Source: Monodelphis domestica
Taxonomy: Eukaryota > Chordata > Mammalia > Didelphimorphia > Didelphidae
Length of the DNA: 64,000 nucleotides
NCBI RefSeq assembly: GCF_027887165.1
Contig: NC_077227.1
Location: 71,355,252 to 71,419,251, forward strand
Direction of reading: 5' to 3'
The notes under the pieces were generated by a model. It had not been told where the DNA came from and did no database searches. It was given only the letters and a program-made list of their open reading frames with translations. A program made the translations under genes and the position numbers. Below, piece after piece: positions 1-11,150 of this stretch (positions are counted from its first letter, which is position 1; each line of letters begins with the position of its first letter).

Positions 1-23
1 GGCAGAGAAAACAACTGGCAGGG

Positions 24-180
24 TTCCTTCCTTCCTTCCTTCCTTCCTTCCTTCCTTCCTTCCTTCCTTCCTTCCTTCCTTCCTTCCTTCCTTCCTTCCT
101 TCCTTCCTTCCTTCCTTCCTTCCTTCCTTCCTTCCTTCCTTCCTTCCTTCCTTCCTTCCTTCCTTCCTTCCTTTCCTTCT
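24..180. repeat. (TTCC)n microsatellite
   Basis: A nearly perfect tetranucleotide run of about 37 units, all pyrimidine on the plus strand. Confidence 0.98.
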
Positions 181-283
181 AAAGTTGTTAAACAAGCTGG
201 ACCTGCCACTGAAGTAGGCTTTGTCTATTAATCAAAGGTAATTTTCTGATTGTCAGTTTATTGAATTATTCTGATTCATTCAG

Positions 284-486
284 TTTTTTTTAAAGCCTTA
301 CTTTCTGTCTTGGAGTCAATACTGTGTATTGGATCCAAGGCAGAAGAGTGGTAAGGACTAGGCAATGGGGGTCAAGTGACTTGCCCAGGGTCCCACAGCT
401 GGGAAGTGTCTGAGGCCAAATTTGAACATAGGACCTCCCATCTCTAGGTCTGGCTCTCAATCCACTGAGCTACCCAACTGCAACTC
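284..486 (-). repeat. tRNA-derived SINE with RTE-like tail, minus strand
   Basis: It begins with a T-rich tail and CTTACTTTCTGTCTTGGAGTC, then the core word AAGTGACTTGCCCAGGGTC, and ends with the inverted tRNA-like head near CCACTGAGCTACCCA. I call this family A in this window; it occurs at least ten times. Confidence 0.85.
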
Positions 487-500
487 CATCCAGTTTTTTT

Positions 501-620
501 TTAAATCTATACAGAAATCTCCACTGTGCCTCCCAGCCTCCCAGGGTTGTTGTGAGGATAAAATAAAATTAATTTTTAAAGTGTTCTGCAAACCTTAAAG
601 TTCTATTTTAAATGTTAGTT
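501..620 (+). repeat. MIR-like SINE 3' end
   Basis: The words GGGTTGTTGTGAGGATAAAA and CTGCAAACCTTAAAG match the tail of a common tRNA-derived mammalian SINE. Confidence 0.6.
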
Positions 621-640
621 CTTATCAAAGTAGTTCCAAT

Positions 641-712
641 ATCTGTATTTATTTGTATTTCCAATATCCAATATCCAATATTTATTTGTATATCCAATAT
701 TTGTATTTATTA
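641..712 (+). repeat. Degenerate CCAATAT/TATTTGTAT tandem repeat
   Basis: The words TCCAATATCCAATAT and TATTTGTATTT recur several times in about 70 bases, giving a short AT-rich low-complexity patch. Confidence 0.6.
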
Positions 713-1129
713 TTATGATTGTTGTCTTAGTCCAGGCCTTGTTTATCTCTAAGGTTATTATAATGTTCATCTTCATTAGATTCCCACCTTTGATACTGTA
801 CCCTGCCAGTCATTTTCTTTCCCTATTATTTTTTTACACATGTCCTCCCTCCCTGTGGTAGCTGTCTCTAGCACACTTTATATCACTCTCAAGATCTTCA
901 ACTTGATCTCCAAACTTTATCCCTTGGGAACCTTGAAATTACCTTATTTTCCCCCTCTCCTCTACCCAAGCCTTACTCAAATGCTGGGGGACATCAAGCC
1001 AAGAAGTCTTGAAATGGTCACGTGTGGAGGCCAGGAGGTCACAAAGTGGATCCTTGGCAGGATGGAGACATCCACTCATCCCTACCCACTCTGTGTGACT
1101 TCTCTCACTAACATCCCTTATTATTAGAA

Positions 1130-2060
1130 CTGCTATGATTATTGTTCTCTCCCCAGGTTCAGGAAAAATAATATAAGAGAAAAATACTTGCACACATTCC
1201 CCCCAGAATACCACCAAAAGATCATACTTACGAAACCAAACCCAAAAGACTATCATGGGTTAACTTCTGCTGATGTATATGACTCCTAACAAAGCTGTGC
1301 TCAATAATTCCCCACTCCCAGGCACAGAACAAATTCTCCTAAGCAAGTATATCAATTACTTTAGGGAGAGGCTAGAACATCATGCCTCAGTGACTTGATT
1401 TACCAATGGAAATCCATCTCGGAAACTCCCCAGTGAAACTTTGAAAATGACTAGTTTAATATTAAAACTAAGTTGCACTTCTATCACCCCTTTGATCCCT
1501 TGACTTGGCTGCAGCGTTTGTCGATTGTCTCTAGAACTTCTGATTGATTATCTATTTCTATTAAAAGTAACAAATGATCTTCTTTGATTGTAAGCCCAAG
1601 CACCTCACAGGTTAATGAGAATGAGCTACTCCACCTGTGATGAAATCATTTATCTTTTGCAAAAACTTTGTGTATCCTGTCAGAATCAATAGTAACAATA
1701 TAAGTATATAGAATGATCACAGAATGTTAATCAAATGATTTGTTAAAAGCTAATGAATCACTTATCCTATTATCTGCATTTGAACATTTATGTTGAATAA
1801 TGTAGCTGTGCCAAAAAGTATGTAATCCTTGGGGTATAAAAGTAAGTTAACCCTGGGCCTGGTGGAAGTAGGTCCATGCAAAGCTTGGTCCCAGACCGAC
1901 ACACATAGCTATCTATCATCCATCATTTACACCTTTGCCATCACACCTAACTGAGAACCCTTGAATTCATGAGCAAGGCAAGCCCTGAACTCGCGGCACT
2001 CAAAACTCCTTTATCTTATATGTACTCACAATCTACCCTCCGGCATTCTAAATCATGAAA
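1130..2060 (+). mobile_element. Possible solo LTR (low confidence)
   Basis: This non-SINE segment has a strong TATA box (GGGGTATAAAAG, 1831-1842) followed by a G/C-richer stretch, as in the U3/R junction of a retroviral LTR. There is no coding ORF near it. I cannot find flanking target duplications or defined TG...CA ends, so it could equally be unique DNA with a promoter-like word. Confidence 0.3.
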
Positions 2061-2900
2061 TGTCCACATCTGTTCCTACCAAGCCAATTCTTTTTCATCA
2101 TTCAAATAGCTCCTCAAATTCTTCCTCCCCAATGAGGTCCCACTACCTTGATTAGAGGAAACATGGCAGTTGCCTTCTTCCTATCTTGCCTGGGAAGAGA
2201 TCTCCTGTGGTTTTCCCTTCTGTTCACTACTCCTCAAATGTACTTGCCTTTATTTATTCTGAATACCAAAATACTTTCATCAGATATATCATTCAAATAC
2301 AGTTATTGTCTATTGTTCTAACTTCTTGTTCCATGGATTGGGCACAATATGAACAGAAAGAAGACTGTACTTCGATGGATCCTAACAATCGGAGTTCTTT
2401 GTATCTTTTTTAGTTATTATATAATCCAAAGATCATCCTCTGGGCTGCCTATTATAGAGTTGCTTCAAATCCTTCCCCCATGATACATTCTCCCAGACTT
2501 CCCTCTGCCCCTTAATTTTGTGATTAAACTGTCCAATCAGTAACCTGTCCCTACTTATTTTTGAATATCCTTTTCCTGGAAGAATCTGGGTATTGTTTGC
2601 TATAGTAACTGCATCATTCACATGGTATCTATCTTTGCTGGTGTCCTATCCTGTCTGGATTAATTTGTTCCTATATTGTGTCTTGTACTGAAGGGCTCCT
2701 TCTGCCACTAGGGAATGTTCATACTGATGCTGCATTGTCTACATTAGGCAGAGCAAACCAGAGGTGTAGAAACATTGAATTGGGGCTTAACCATTCCCTG
2801 ACCAACATTTTAGTAGCTGTGTGATATTGCTATATTTATATGCTTCTTCATAGTAATTTTCTGGGTATCTTAATCAATCAACTTTTGTCAAGCACCCCAT
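2061..2900. other. No recognised gene or repeat
   Basis: AT-rich intergenic sequence. I see no coding frame with family features. The stretch may hold decayed repeat DNA I cannot name. Confidence 0.5.
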
Positions 2901-3130
2901 TTACAAAACCATACTGGTCATTGGGGATACCAAGAATAAAACCCCAAATAATGCCTGCTCTGAAGTAGTTTACATTCTAGTAAAGGGAGAAACACAAACA
3001 CACACATGTATGTATATATGTATGTTGCATGTGTGTGCATACAAAAGAAATAATGTAAAGTAATTTTGGGAAGAAAAAAAAAGACCAGGAAAGAATTCAT
3101 GCAGAAATGAGCTCTTGAACTAGAAGCTAA

Positions 3131-3352
3131 ATGGTGTAGGAGATGGAGTGCCAAACTTAGAGTCAAGATATCTGAGTTCAAATCCTACTTCAGTCATTTA
3201 TTAGTTGTGTGACCCTAGGTAAATCACTTAATCTCTCTTAACTTCTATATCCTAGTTGTAAGAGGGGGGAGAATAGTAGTACTTATGTATATCACAGAGT
3301 TGTTGTGAGAAAATATATATGAAGTACTTACAAACCTTATTAAAGTACTATA
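3131..3352 (+). repeat. MIR/CORE-type SINE
   Basis: Contains GAGTTCAAATCC, TTAGTTGTGTGACCCTAGG and a GTTGTTGTGAGA tail, the plus-strand order of head, core and tail. Confidence 0.75.
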
Positions 3353-3369
3353 TATATATATATATATTA
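3348..3369. repeat. (TA)n microsatellite
   Basis: About ten TA units follow the SINE tail directly, a usual place for microsatellite growth. Confidence 0.85.
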
Positions 3370-3402
3370 TAGATGGGATAATGATACCAACAACAACAAC
3401 AA

Positions 3403-3658
3403 TTATAGCTAGCATTTACAAGTATTGTAATATAGTTTGAAAAGCTCTTTACAAATACTATCTCATTTTATCTTCACAACAACTCTGTTAGGCAGAGGCT
3501 GTTATTATCCTCACTTTAGGATGAGGAAACTGAGACAAACAGAGGTTAAGTGACTTGTCTAAGGTCACATAGCTAATAGTTATCTGGGGCTAGATTTTCT
3601 TGCAAGTCTTTCTGATTCCTGGTCTGGGGCTCTATCCATTGTGGAACCTTGCTGCTTC
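3403..3658 (-). repeat. MIR/THER-type SINE, minus strand
   Basis: Shows TTTACAAATACTATCTCATTT, GATGAGGAAACTGAGAC and AGGTTAAGTGACTTG, the inverted MIR-like core; it ends near TCTATCCATTGTG. Confidence 0.85.
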
Positions 3659-3659
3659 T

Positions 3660-3830
3660 AAAATGGAAAGTGCTAAATTTGGCAGAGGATATGGGTTTAA
3701 ATCCTTTTTCTGCCAGTTTATAACTTTCTGTAAACTTCACTTCTCTGAGACTCAGTCTCCTCATCAGTAAAATAAGAGGATTAGATTCTCAGGTCTGTTT
3801 TAGCTCTAAATCCACGATTACATGATACCA
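3660..3830 (+). repeat. MIR-type SINE
   Basis: Contains GGGTTTAAATCC, CTCAGTCTCCTCATCAGTAA and a TTTTAGCTCTAAATCC tail. Confidence 0.65.
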
Positions 3831-3835
3831 TGAAA

Positions 3836-4740
3836 TTAGAGATGTCAAGAAGTGAAAATGGTAAAGGAGGGGATTCTAGGTATGAGGAACAACCAGTGTG
3901 AAGACACAGAGATGGGAGATGGCATTATATGTGTGTGGAATTGCAAGAACTGTTTGGCTGCTTTGTGGAGGATAACGTGAAATAAGTCTGGAAAGATAGG
4001 ATGGGGTCAAGAGTTGTAAATACCCAACAGAAGAGCTAGTAGTTGATTTTGGAAGTAATAGGGAGCCTCTGGAACTTGTTGAGTAGGGACACTTTAGGCA
4101 TGAACTTTGGAAAAATCATTCTGACAGTTGTGTGGAAGTTGGATTGGAATGGAGAGAAACTTGAAGAAGAGATCTGAATTATGAGGTCTTTTTCAATGGT
4201 CCAGGAAAGATGATGATGTCGACCTGAACTAGGATGGTGGCTGAATTAGTGGAGAGAAATTGACCTATGTGAGTGATGTTATAGAGATAGAAACTAAGAT
4301 TTGGAAACTTATTGGAGACATAGAGAGAGTAAGAGTGAGGAATCACTGGTGTGAGAATAGAGGATGTAAACTTGGAAGACTGGAAGAATGATTTGCCCTT
4401 GCCAGTCATAGAAATGTTTGTTAGAGGGATAGGTTTGGTGGGAAAGAAAGTGAATTCAATTTGGAACATGTCTGAATTTGAGATGCCTATATGTCTTCTA
4501 GTTAGAAATGTATAATAAATATTTGGTGATGTGTGACTGGAGCTAGGGAGAAAGATTGAGGCTGGATATATACTGTAGAGACAGAAGACCTCTGCATAAA
4601 TATGATCTTAAACCCATGGGTGGAGATGAGTTCACCAACAGAGGGCATATAGAAAGAAAAGAGAAGAAAGCTCAGGACAGAACCTTAAACCAAAAGTGTC
4701 TGCAAGGTAGGGAACATTTCTTTTTAGATCTCTCTATTTA
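3836..4740 (+). repeat. Ancient interspersed repeat, family not assigned
   Basis: The stretch resembles a widespread mammalian repeat I remember by words such as GACCTGAACTAGGATGGTGG, GAGATGCCTAT and CCATGGG-GATGAG. There is no coding potential. I do not know its family name with certainty. Confidence 0.4.
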
Positions 4741-5100
4741 ACATTAAGCCCAGTGATGCTTGCTTCTACCTGTTTAACACTGTCTACTTTTTACTGGAAA
4801 GTTTAAGGAATGAGATGTCTGGGCTATTTTCCCCCTACTTAACTAAGATATAAGGGAAATTATTTTTATCATAACCTGTGCTCTTGTCCAAATTTCTAAA
4901 TTGTATTATTTTATTTTTCTGACTTAGTAAATATAACTTGATAAATATAAATTAAATATTCCTTTCTTGGCTTTGACGAAAGTCTATGATTGTGGCGTAC
5001 AACTGGAGATATTGGCAAAGGCAGTGAGATGGTTATGTATTGATACCTCCCCCCCTCAATATTTCCTAGACATTATTTTAATAAAACCCCTAATATCTTA
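4741..5100. other. AT-rich sequence, nothing recognised
   Basis: No coding frame, SINE or LINE signature that I can support. Confidence 0.5.
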
Positions 5101-5352
5101 TGGGGCAGCTGGGTGGTACAGTGGATAGAGGAGGAGGACTGGAGAACAAATCAGGAAGACCTGATTTCAAATCCAGCCTTGGATAGTTACTAGCTAGGTG
5201 ATATTAAGCAAGTCATTTAACTCTGTTTACCTCATTTCCTTTTTTCTATAAAATGATCTGGAGGAGGTAGCAAACTATGGCTCTTTGCCAAGAAAACTCC
5301 AAATGGGGTCATGAAGATTTGGACCCAACTGAAAAATGATTGTACAAAAAAA
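5101..5352 (+). repeat. tRNA-derived SINE with BovB/RTE-like 3' tail
   Basis: Starts GGGGCAGCTGGGTGGTACAG (tRNA-like head) and ends with GAAAACTCCAAATGGGGTCA and a GGACCCAACTGAAAAATGA tail, similar to the tail shared by BovB and ruminant Bov-tA elements. I call this family B here. Confidence 0.85.
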
Positions 5353-5451
5353 TCTTATATTCTGGTGATTTTTTTTCTCCTGAAAATAAAATGTGGGGAG
5401 GAGGAGGGATAAGGATTAAGCGTTTTGATTAGTTGGATGACTATTTCCTTT

Positions 5452-5641
5452 AAAAAATATCCTTATCTTCTGTCTTAGAATCAATACTTTATATTCGGAT
5501 TCATTCCAAGAAAGAAAAGTGGTAAGGGCCGGGCAAATGAGGTTAAATGACTTGTTTAATCTCACATAGAAAGAAAGTGTCTGAGGTCAATCTTGAACCC
5601 AAGACCTTCCATCTCTAGGTCTGGCTTAATCCATTGAGAGA
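5452..5641 (-). repeat. Family A SINE, minus strand
   Basis: CTTATCTTCTGTCTTAGAATC opens it and CCTTCCATCTCTAGGTCTGG lies near its end. Confidence 0.85.
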
Positions 5642-5696
5642 CTGTAATTACTTTTAATATTTTTTGGAAGTAATTTCAGTTTGCTAATGATGAGAA

Positions 5697-5850
5697 GGAT
5701 AGGAGATAGAGAAGTGGTCTTGGAGCCAGGAAAACCTAGGTTCCAGTCCTTTCTTAGACACATACAGACTGACTGTGGATAGTGTTTCAGTGCCCTAGGC
5801 AACCCTCTAAGGCTCTAAGTTAGAGCTGAATCATTCCTGGAGATGGTAGA
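5697..5850 (+). repeat. tRNA-derived SINE, family D
   Basis: Has GGAGCCAGGAAAACCTAGGT and the diagnostic word CAGTGCCCTAGGCAACCCTC. The same word type recurs at about 35.9, 36.4 and 37.4 kb. Confidence 0.7.
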
Positions 5851-6309
5851 AGTTTTTACGGTGGGATTTGCCTTATATTTCAAGAGTCTAGACTCCTTTT
5901 AACCCTTTCCCACACCTCATGACAGTAGTGTCTTCAAGTTGCTTAAGCCATACCATTGCTATTGTTATCTTTTTTGCAAGGGTTTTGTGGATTATTGCCC
6001 AGTCTCTCTTTTAAATGTGGAAAGTCTGAGGCTTAAAGATGAAAACTTAGCTAAACATAGAGATGGTGTATATGGGCACCTGAGTGTCAGCCCTTCCACA
6101 TCCTTGAGATATGAAAGCCTCTGAAAAGGCTTAAACAGCTGTCAGAGACTAATATTTCAATCATCTTCTCTGAGGAAAATCTCTCGTGGCAAATTGAGGT
6201 TTCCAGAGAGAGTGGCCCTGGGAAATTGGGCTAATTGTATACTGCATCTATGGAAAGAAATAGTTATAGATTATACTAATTGATTTAAATTCTGCAAAAG
6301 TACCCTTTG

Positions 6310-6340
6310 TGCAATAACATTCTATTTCTTCTCTGCCCAG
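6310..6340 (+). other. ZNF488: Splice acceptor of the ZNF488 terminal exon
   Basis: A run of T and C followed by GCCCAG precedes the open frame. The reading frame of the first finger crosses the junction in phase 2. An acceptor here means upstream exons exist, coding or not, and they are not recognisable in 1-6300. Confidence 0.75.
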
Positions 6341-7515
6341 ACTACAGATGTCTAGAATGCAACCAGACCTTTAAGTGTGAGCACTCCTATCTCTCGCACA
6401 TTCGTTTCCTCTGTTCTCCTGGGAAAGTCCCCTTGGTGATGAGCTCTCCAGATGCCAAAGCTCCCCATTCCAGGGATCTGGACCAGTCTACCAACTTCCA
6501 CAACCTAGCCAGAGACCTGGAGGTCAAAATGTCCACCCAGAAAGAAGGTCCCCTTCATAGCCCTTTGCCTGAAAAGGGGCTACAAACCAATGAAGCTGAG
6601 CCCAGCCAGGTCCAGAAAATGGTGTTACTGGGGAAAACAAACCATTTGAGCAAAGGAGTGCCCTCTGTTCCCTGCAGCAGGGATGGAGGGGCTGAGCATG
6701 TGTTGTCAGCTGCCATATGGAAACTCAACCCAGTGAAGCAGTCATCCAAGAAGACCCCCTGGGTTCAGAAACCCAGCGCTTTCACTGAGGTCAAGAGACT
6801 AAATGACAAACTTCAGAGTGAGAGAGCTAGAGAGGAGGACCAAGGCAACGGGTCAGACCAACTTGGCAAAGAGCAGCAACCAATGGATTGTGTCCTGAGT
6901 GGGACCAGTAGTGCTTTTTCCTTTGTGTGGCCCGCCCGAGCCTTTGGGGAACTGGGGAGTGCTTTCAGCAAACCAGTCAAGTGTCTGGCCCATAGAACAG
7001 CATTAAATTCCCAGATCCCAGTCAGCAACTCGGCAGAAGCCTTAGGGGATCTGTCAGGGTTCATTAACACCATGGATGCTATGTGTTGTGGAAATCTTTT
7101 GAATTCCAAGTTTTCCATCAGCGATTTGTGCAACTTGCAAATGTTACAGGAGTGGACCCCCCAGTGCCACACTTTCCCATATGCTTCAGAACTGTGGCCA
7201 AAACCGGTAGCTCAATTCCACATATCTCCATCGTCATCGACCTCCTCTGTCTCCTCTGGCCCCTCTTTAACGCTCCTGCCACCCACATTCACGTCGCTGG
7301 GCATGGCTACCCAGAACTGGTGTGCAAAATGTAACCTCTCCTTCCGCATGACATCTGACTTGGTATTTCACATGCGATCACACCACAAGAAAGAATATTC
7401 TTCTTCCGAGGTGCAGGCCAAGAGAAGGAGGGAAGAGAAGCTGACCTGCCCAATTTGCCATGAGTATTTCCGAGAGCGCCACCATCTATCTCGGCACATG
7501 ACTTCTCACAATTAG
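6341..7515 (+). CDS. ZNF488: ZNF488 (PRDM8-related zinc-finger protein), terminal coding exon
   Basis: A pyrimidine-rich tract and CTCTGCCCAG acceptor end at 6340; the exon opens with two bases completing a codon, then Tyr-Arg-Cys, and stops with TAG at 7513-7515. Three fingers are visible: a C-x2-C-x12-H-x4-C finger (Cys 6349 and 6358, His 6397, Cys 6412) and two C-terminal C2H2 fingers (7321-7383 and 7447-7509) of C-x2-C-x12-H-x3-H form. Between them lies a low-complexity, Ser-rich region with an FHNLAR motif and an LTLLPP-FTSL segment, both shared with PRDM8 as I remember it. The protein ends HLSRHMTSHN, as PRDM8 does. The neighbour RBP3 identifies the ZNF488 locus rather than PRDM8. It acts in the nucleus as a repressor, with a role in oligodendrocyte development in mouse. 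The first in-exon ATG is at 6439 (358 codons); I found no upstream coding exon. Confidence 0.9.
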
Positions 7516-8980
7516 AGATGCAGCTGTAGACTGATTCCATTGCATCCCACGTGCAACTTGCTGAACAGAGGAATGGTCCTTGAATTTCTTTCTTTAAGGA
7601 AAACAGCTATGTACAGTGACTGGCCATGCTGTCTCCTTGCTCAAGGATGGGATATTTCCAAATGGTCAACAAGGTTTGGCTTTAGTTTGAAAAAATCAAC
7701 CCAGATCAGAGATTCACAGAACTGTAGCACTAAAAGGGAGCTGAGTGGCCATCTTGTTCAACCTTTACATATAAGTCCTTGTTAATATATATTTTTATGG
7801 GATGAAAATAGTGAAATGAAGCTAATATTATTGTTGATTCTCAATCATTGTAATTTCCAGACTTGTGTGTTGGTATAATACAGACTTTGTAACCTTTTCA
7901 AGGGTGTGAATTATTTGAACTATCTGTGCAGGAAATGCCCCTTCCATTTCCTTTTCCTTTTAATGCATTAAACTTAGACACACAAAGGGTAGAAAAACAG
8001 CAGCAATTCCTTTTCTTCCAAAAAACATCATGTGCAAAAAGTCTGAGGAAAAAATGTATGAGGGATGAAACAGAGTTGTGATTGGTAGTGGTATAGAGAA
8101 ACCTCCAAAAAGGAATCTCTTGGAGTCCAATTGGACATTCTTTTCCAGGTAGAGCCCATTCCAATGCTGTAGAGACAGACCTTTCCCAGTAGCCCCAAGA
8201 ACCAATACTGCCCTACCCAAAGACATGTTCCACCCCCACAAACATCTTTTGTTGGACTTCTTGTGTTTTTTTTTTCTCATCACAGCACCCTACTTCACAT
8301 AACTGGAGGCATATATGTTCAGGAGGAGCAGAATTACCCATAATCTCTATCTCAGCACACTCCCCTCTATGAAAATCAAACCCAACCTGAGTGAATGTGA
8401 ATGCATTATGGTTAGTTGGCTTGCTATTCGCAAAGATATGTGACCATAATGAATCACCCAGAAATGGAGAGGAGAGAGGGTTGCAAGCAAAATAAGTAAA
8501 ACCAAGAAACCTGGCTAGAGAAGGTCTTTACTCTCCCACAGGCTGGTCAGCATCCAGAAAAAATCAAGGGATGTTGTTCCCATCATGCCATACCTTACAC
8601 ACCCCTGATGCTGCCCTTTATCACTATGGACTCAGTGAAGCGTTCTCTGGTACTTAAATGCTTGCTTGACTTCTGTCACATTTGAAAATCCTTTAGAATT
8701 TACTGCCATTCAGGTGTGTGAATCTCCAACTAGATTGAGTTTATGACGGGTGGCATGTCTGGAGGCAGAGAGAGACTGTACTTAGCAAAAAACAAAACAA
8801 AACCAAACAAAACCCCCTTGAAATTGCTTTTCTATGTTATTTGACTTGCTTTTCTTCCTTTAATGGCGAGAACCATTTTAACCACTCACTGGGATAAACC
8901 TTCAGTGATCTCTAGTTGGGATATTGTATTAGATATCCATGCCCTCAATGAAATTTCCCTATTTAATGCTGAATTAAATC
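7516..8980. other. ZNF488 3' flank, probably 3'UTR then intergenic
   Basis: There are no clear SINE or LINE signatures over most of it, except a faint CR1-like phrase near 7708-7760. The first few hundred bases are probably 3'UTR. No other gene is visible. Confidence 0.45.
7967..7972 (+). terminator. Possible ZNF488 polyadenylation signal (ATTAAA)
   Basis: ATTAAA occurs about 450 bases after the ZNF488 stop codon. It is one of several possible signals and there is no supporting transcript evidence. Confidence 0.25.
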
Positions 8981-8981
8981 C

Positions 8982-9120
8982 ATTTCAACAAACATTTATT
9001 AAGTTCCTACTTAAGTAACAGCCACTGGGGATATAAAGATAAAAAAGAGATGATCTTTGCTCTCGAGTTGCTTATTGTCCTAATGAATCAGGAAAAGGGT
9101 ATACCCAGAGAGGGAAATAC
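8982..9120 (+). repeat. MIR-like fragment
   Basis: CAACAAACATTTATTAAG, CCACTGGGGATATAAAGA and the phrase on GAGTTGCTTATTG match a frequent marsupial SINE-related fragment. Confidence 0.5.
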
Positions 9121-9605
9121 AAGGTACATAGAGAACAGTAAAAAAGTAAGTTAATGAAAGAGAGAAAAGGGACAGAGATCTGTTAGGAATACATTTTGGA
9201 AATGGAGGACCACCTGTACAAAAGCAGGAAAGTACCACGTTCTGAGAACAGCTGGGTCATGGAGGGGAATCTCATGACATAAGCCTTTATAAAAGACACA
9301 TGAAATAGGGAGTTGGTGGTGTTTGTAATTCGAGTGACACTGGCTTCACTACAGCATAAGGTGGTTGGTTCTCATCAGGGTAGACACCATATGAACCTGT
9401 GGACAAATTGTTCCCTCTAAGGCTCAGTCTATTTCCAGGAGAAGCATTTTAGAAACTGTCAGACTTCCTGAGTGCTTGACTAATTAATCTTCTACAGCAT
9501 TACCAAGTCTGGTACTTTGACACAAATACATTTCAGAATACAGATGGCAAATCATCCAATTTCTATTATTTGTTTATTGGCCAAGAGGTGATTTTCTTCT
9601 TTCTT

Positions 9606-9785
9606 TTTTTTTTAAACCCTTACCTTCTTTCTTAGACTCAGTACTATATATTGGTGCTAAGACAGAAGAATAGCAAGGGCTAGGCATTTGGGGTTAAGTG
9701 ACTTGTCCAGGGTTATACATCCAAGAAGTGTCTGTCAAATTTGAACCCAAGACCTCCTGTCACCAGGCCTGGCTCACTATCCACT
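9606..9785 (-). repeat. Family A SINE, minus strand
   Basis: CTTACCTTCTTTCTTAGACTC and GGGTTAAGTGACTTGTCCAG are both present. Confidence 0.85.
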
Positions 9786-9981
9786 GAACAAAGTTACTTC
9801 ACCTCAGAAAGGCAATTTTTCAATTGTTTCCTTTAATGATTTTTAATATCAGTTGTCAAATACCCTGGGGGTTTGTCACTTTGACCAAAGCAACCTAACA
9901 TTGGTGTGCTGGTAAATTCTTAGCTACCAGCTCTAAAAAATGTATGCATGACACACCTTTAATTCTAATCTGCATTGTTAA

Positions 9982-10178
9982 CATTTTCCCCATCATTTTC
10001 TTAAGTCTAGATAAAAAAAAAATAAATCAAGCCCTGATTTTGTAACATTTACCAGTCTCTGAGTTATAAATCCTCATATACATTTTCCCCATCATTTTCT
10101 TAAGTCTAGATAAAAAAAAAATAAATCCAGCCCTGATTTGTAACATTTACCAGTCTCTGAGGTATAAATCCTCATATT
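9982..10178. repeat. Tandem duplication of a 98-99-bp segment
   Basis: Copies at 9982-10080 and 10081-10178 are nearly identical. Both start CATTTTCCCCATCATTTTCT and end AAATCCTCATAT. They differ by a few substitutions and a one-base indel, so the event looks recent. Confidence 0.95.
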
Positions 10179-10423
10179 GAAAATTTAACAATAGGCTCTT
10201 GTGAGCTGATTATAATTCATCCTTAAGTCTACACTTTTAGATCACTCCTGCTGATTTCACTGAAGATGCCAACATTTTTCAGCAGTGGTGTGATGGAAGG
10301 AATGAAACTGCCAGTTCTCAAAATATCTTCATTTATATAGGGCTACCTTGGTCAAAATGGCAAAGTAGTTAAATATTTTGGCTTCAATTCCTCTAATCAT
10401 CTAAAAAAAATCAAACCAAAACT

Positions 10424-10638
10424 AAAAAATCTTTACTTTCTGTCTTCAAATCAATACCAAGCAATACAGTAGTTTCAAGGCAGAAGAGTGATTGGGGTTA
10501 GCCAATGGTGATTGAATGTTTTGATTTAGCCAATGGTGATTAAATCACACAGTTAGGAAGTATCTGAGGTCAGATTTTAACCAAGACCTCCTATTTCTGG
10601 GCCTGGCTCTCAATCCACTAGAGCCATCTAGCAGCCCC
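10424..10638 (-). repeat. Family A SINE with internal duplication
   Basis: Within a normal minus-strand SINE the phrase TTAGCCAATGGTGATT occurs twice (about 10497 and 10525), so part of the core was duplicated. Confidence 0.8.
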
Positions 10639-10892
10639 CTCTTCTATTCCTCTTTCTACTTCCTCAGCCCCCAAGGTATTATTGTTCAAATTCTAACCTT
10701 ACGTTGTCCCACTTTTTCCTATGCTACACAGGCATACCCATAGTTGCCAAAGATAACATCTTTCTTATTTTTTTTCTTACTCCTTCCTCCTTTGGTCCAT
10801 CTGAACTCCCTATGTCTCATTCCTTTGGGACTCTACTGGCTTATTAGCTAAATGACCAAAAGTTTAATGTATGACCATATCAGTAAAATTTT

Positions 10893-11149
10893 TATTGTTT
10901 AGTTGGTTTTCATTTGTGTCCAACTCTTTGTGACTCCTTTGGGGATTTTCTTGGCAAAGATACTGGAGTGGTTTGCCATTTCATTCTCCAGCTCATTTTA
11001 CAGATGAAGAAACTGAGAGTGACAAGGTTTAGTGACTTGCCCAGAGCTGTACAACCAATAAGTGTCTAAGACCAGATTCGAACTCAGGAAGATGAGTCTC
11101 CCTAAAGCCAGACCCAGCAGTCTATGCATTGCGCCTCCTAACTGTCCTG
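10893..11149 (-). repeat. Family B SINE, minus strand
   Basis: Opens with the inverted RTE-like tail (TGTGTCCAACTCTTTGTGAC, TTCTTGGCAAAGATACTGG) and continues into GTGACTTGCCCAG. Confidence 0.9.
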
Positions 11150-11150
11150 T

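Noticed and set aside
1..6300. Upstream PR-domain exon of ZNF488 inside the window
   Set aside because: I looked for an exon with PR-domain signature words next to splice sites and found none; it probably lies outside the window if it exists.
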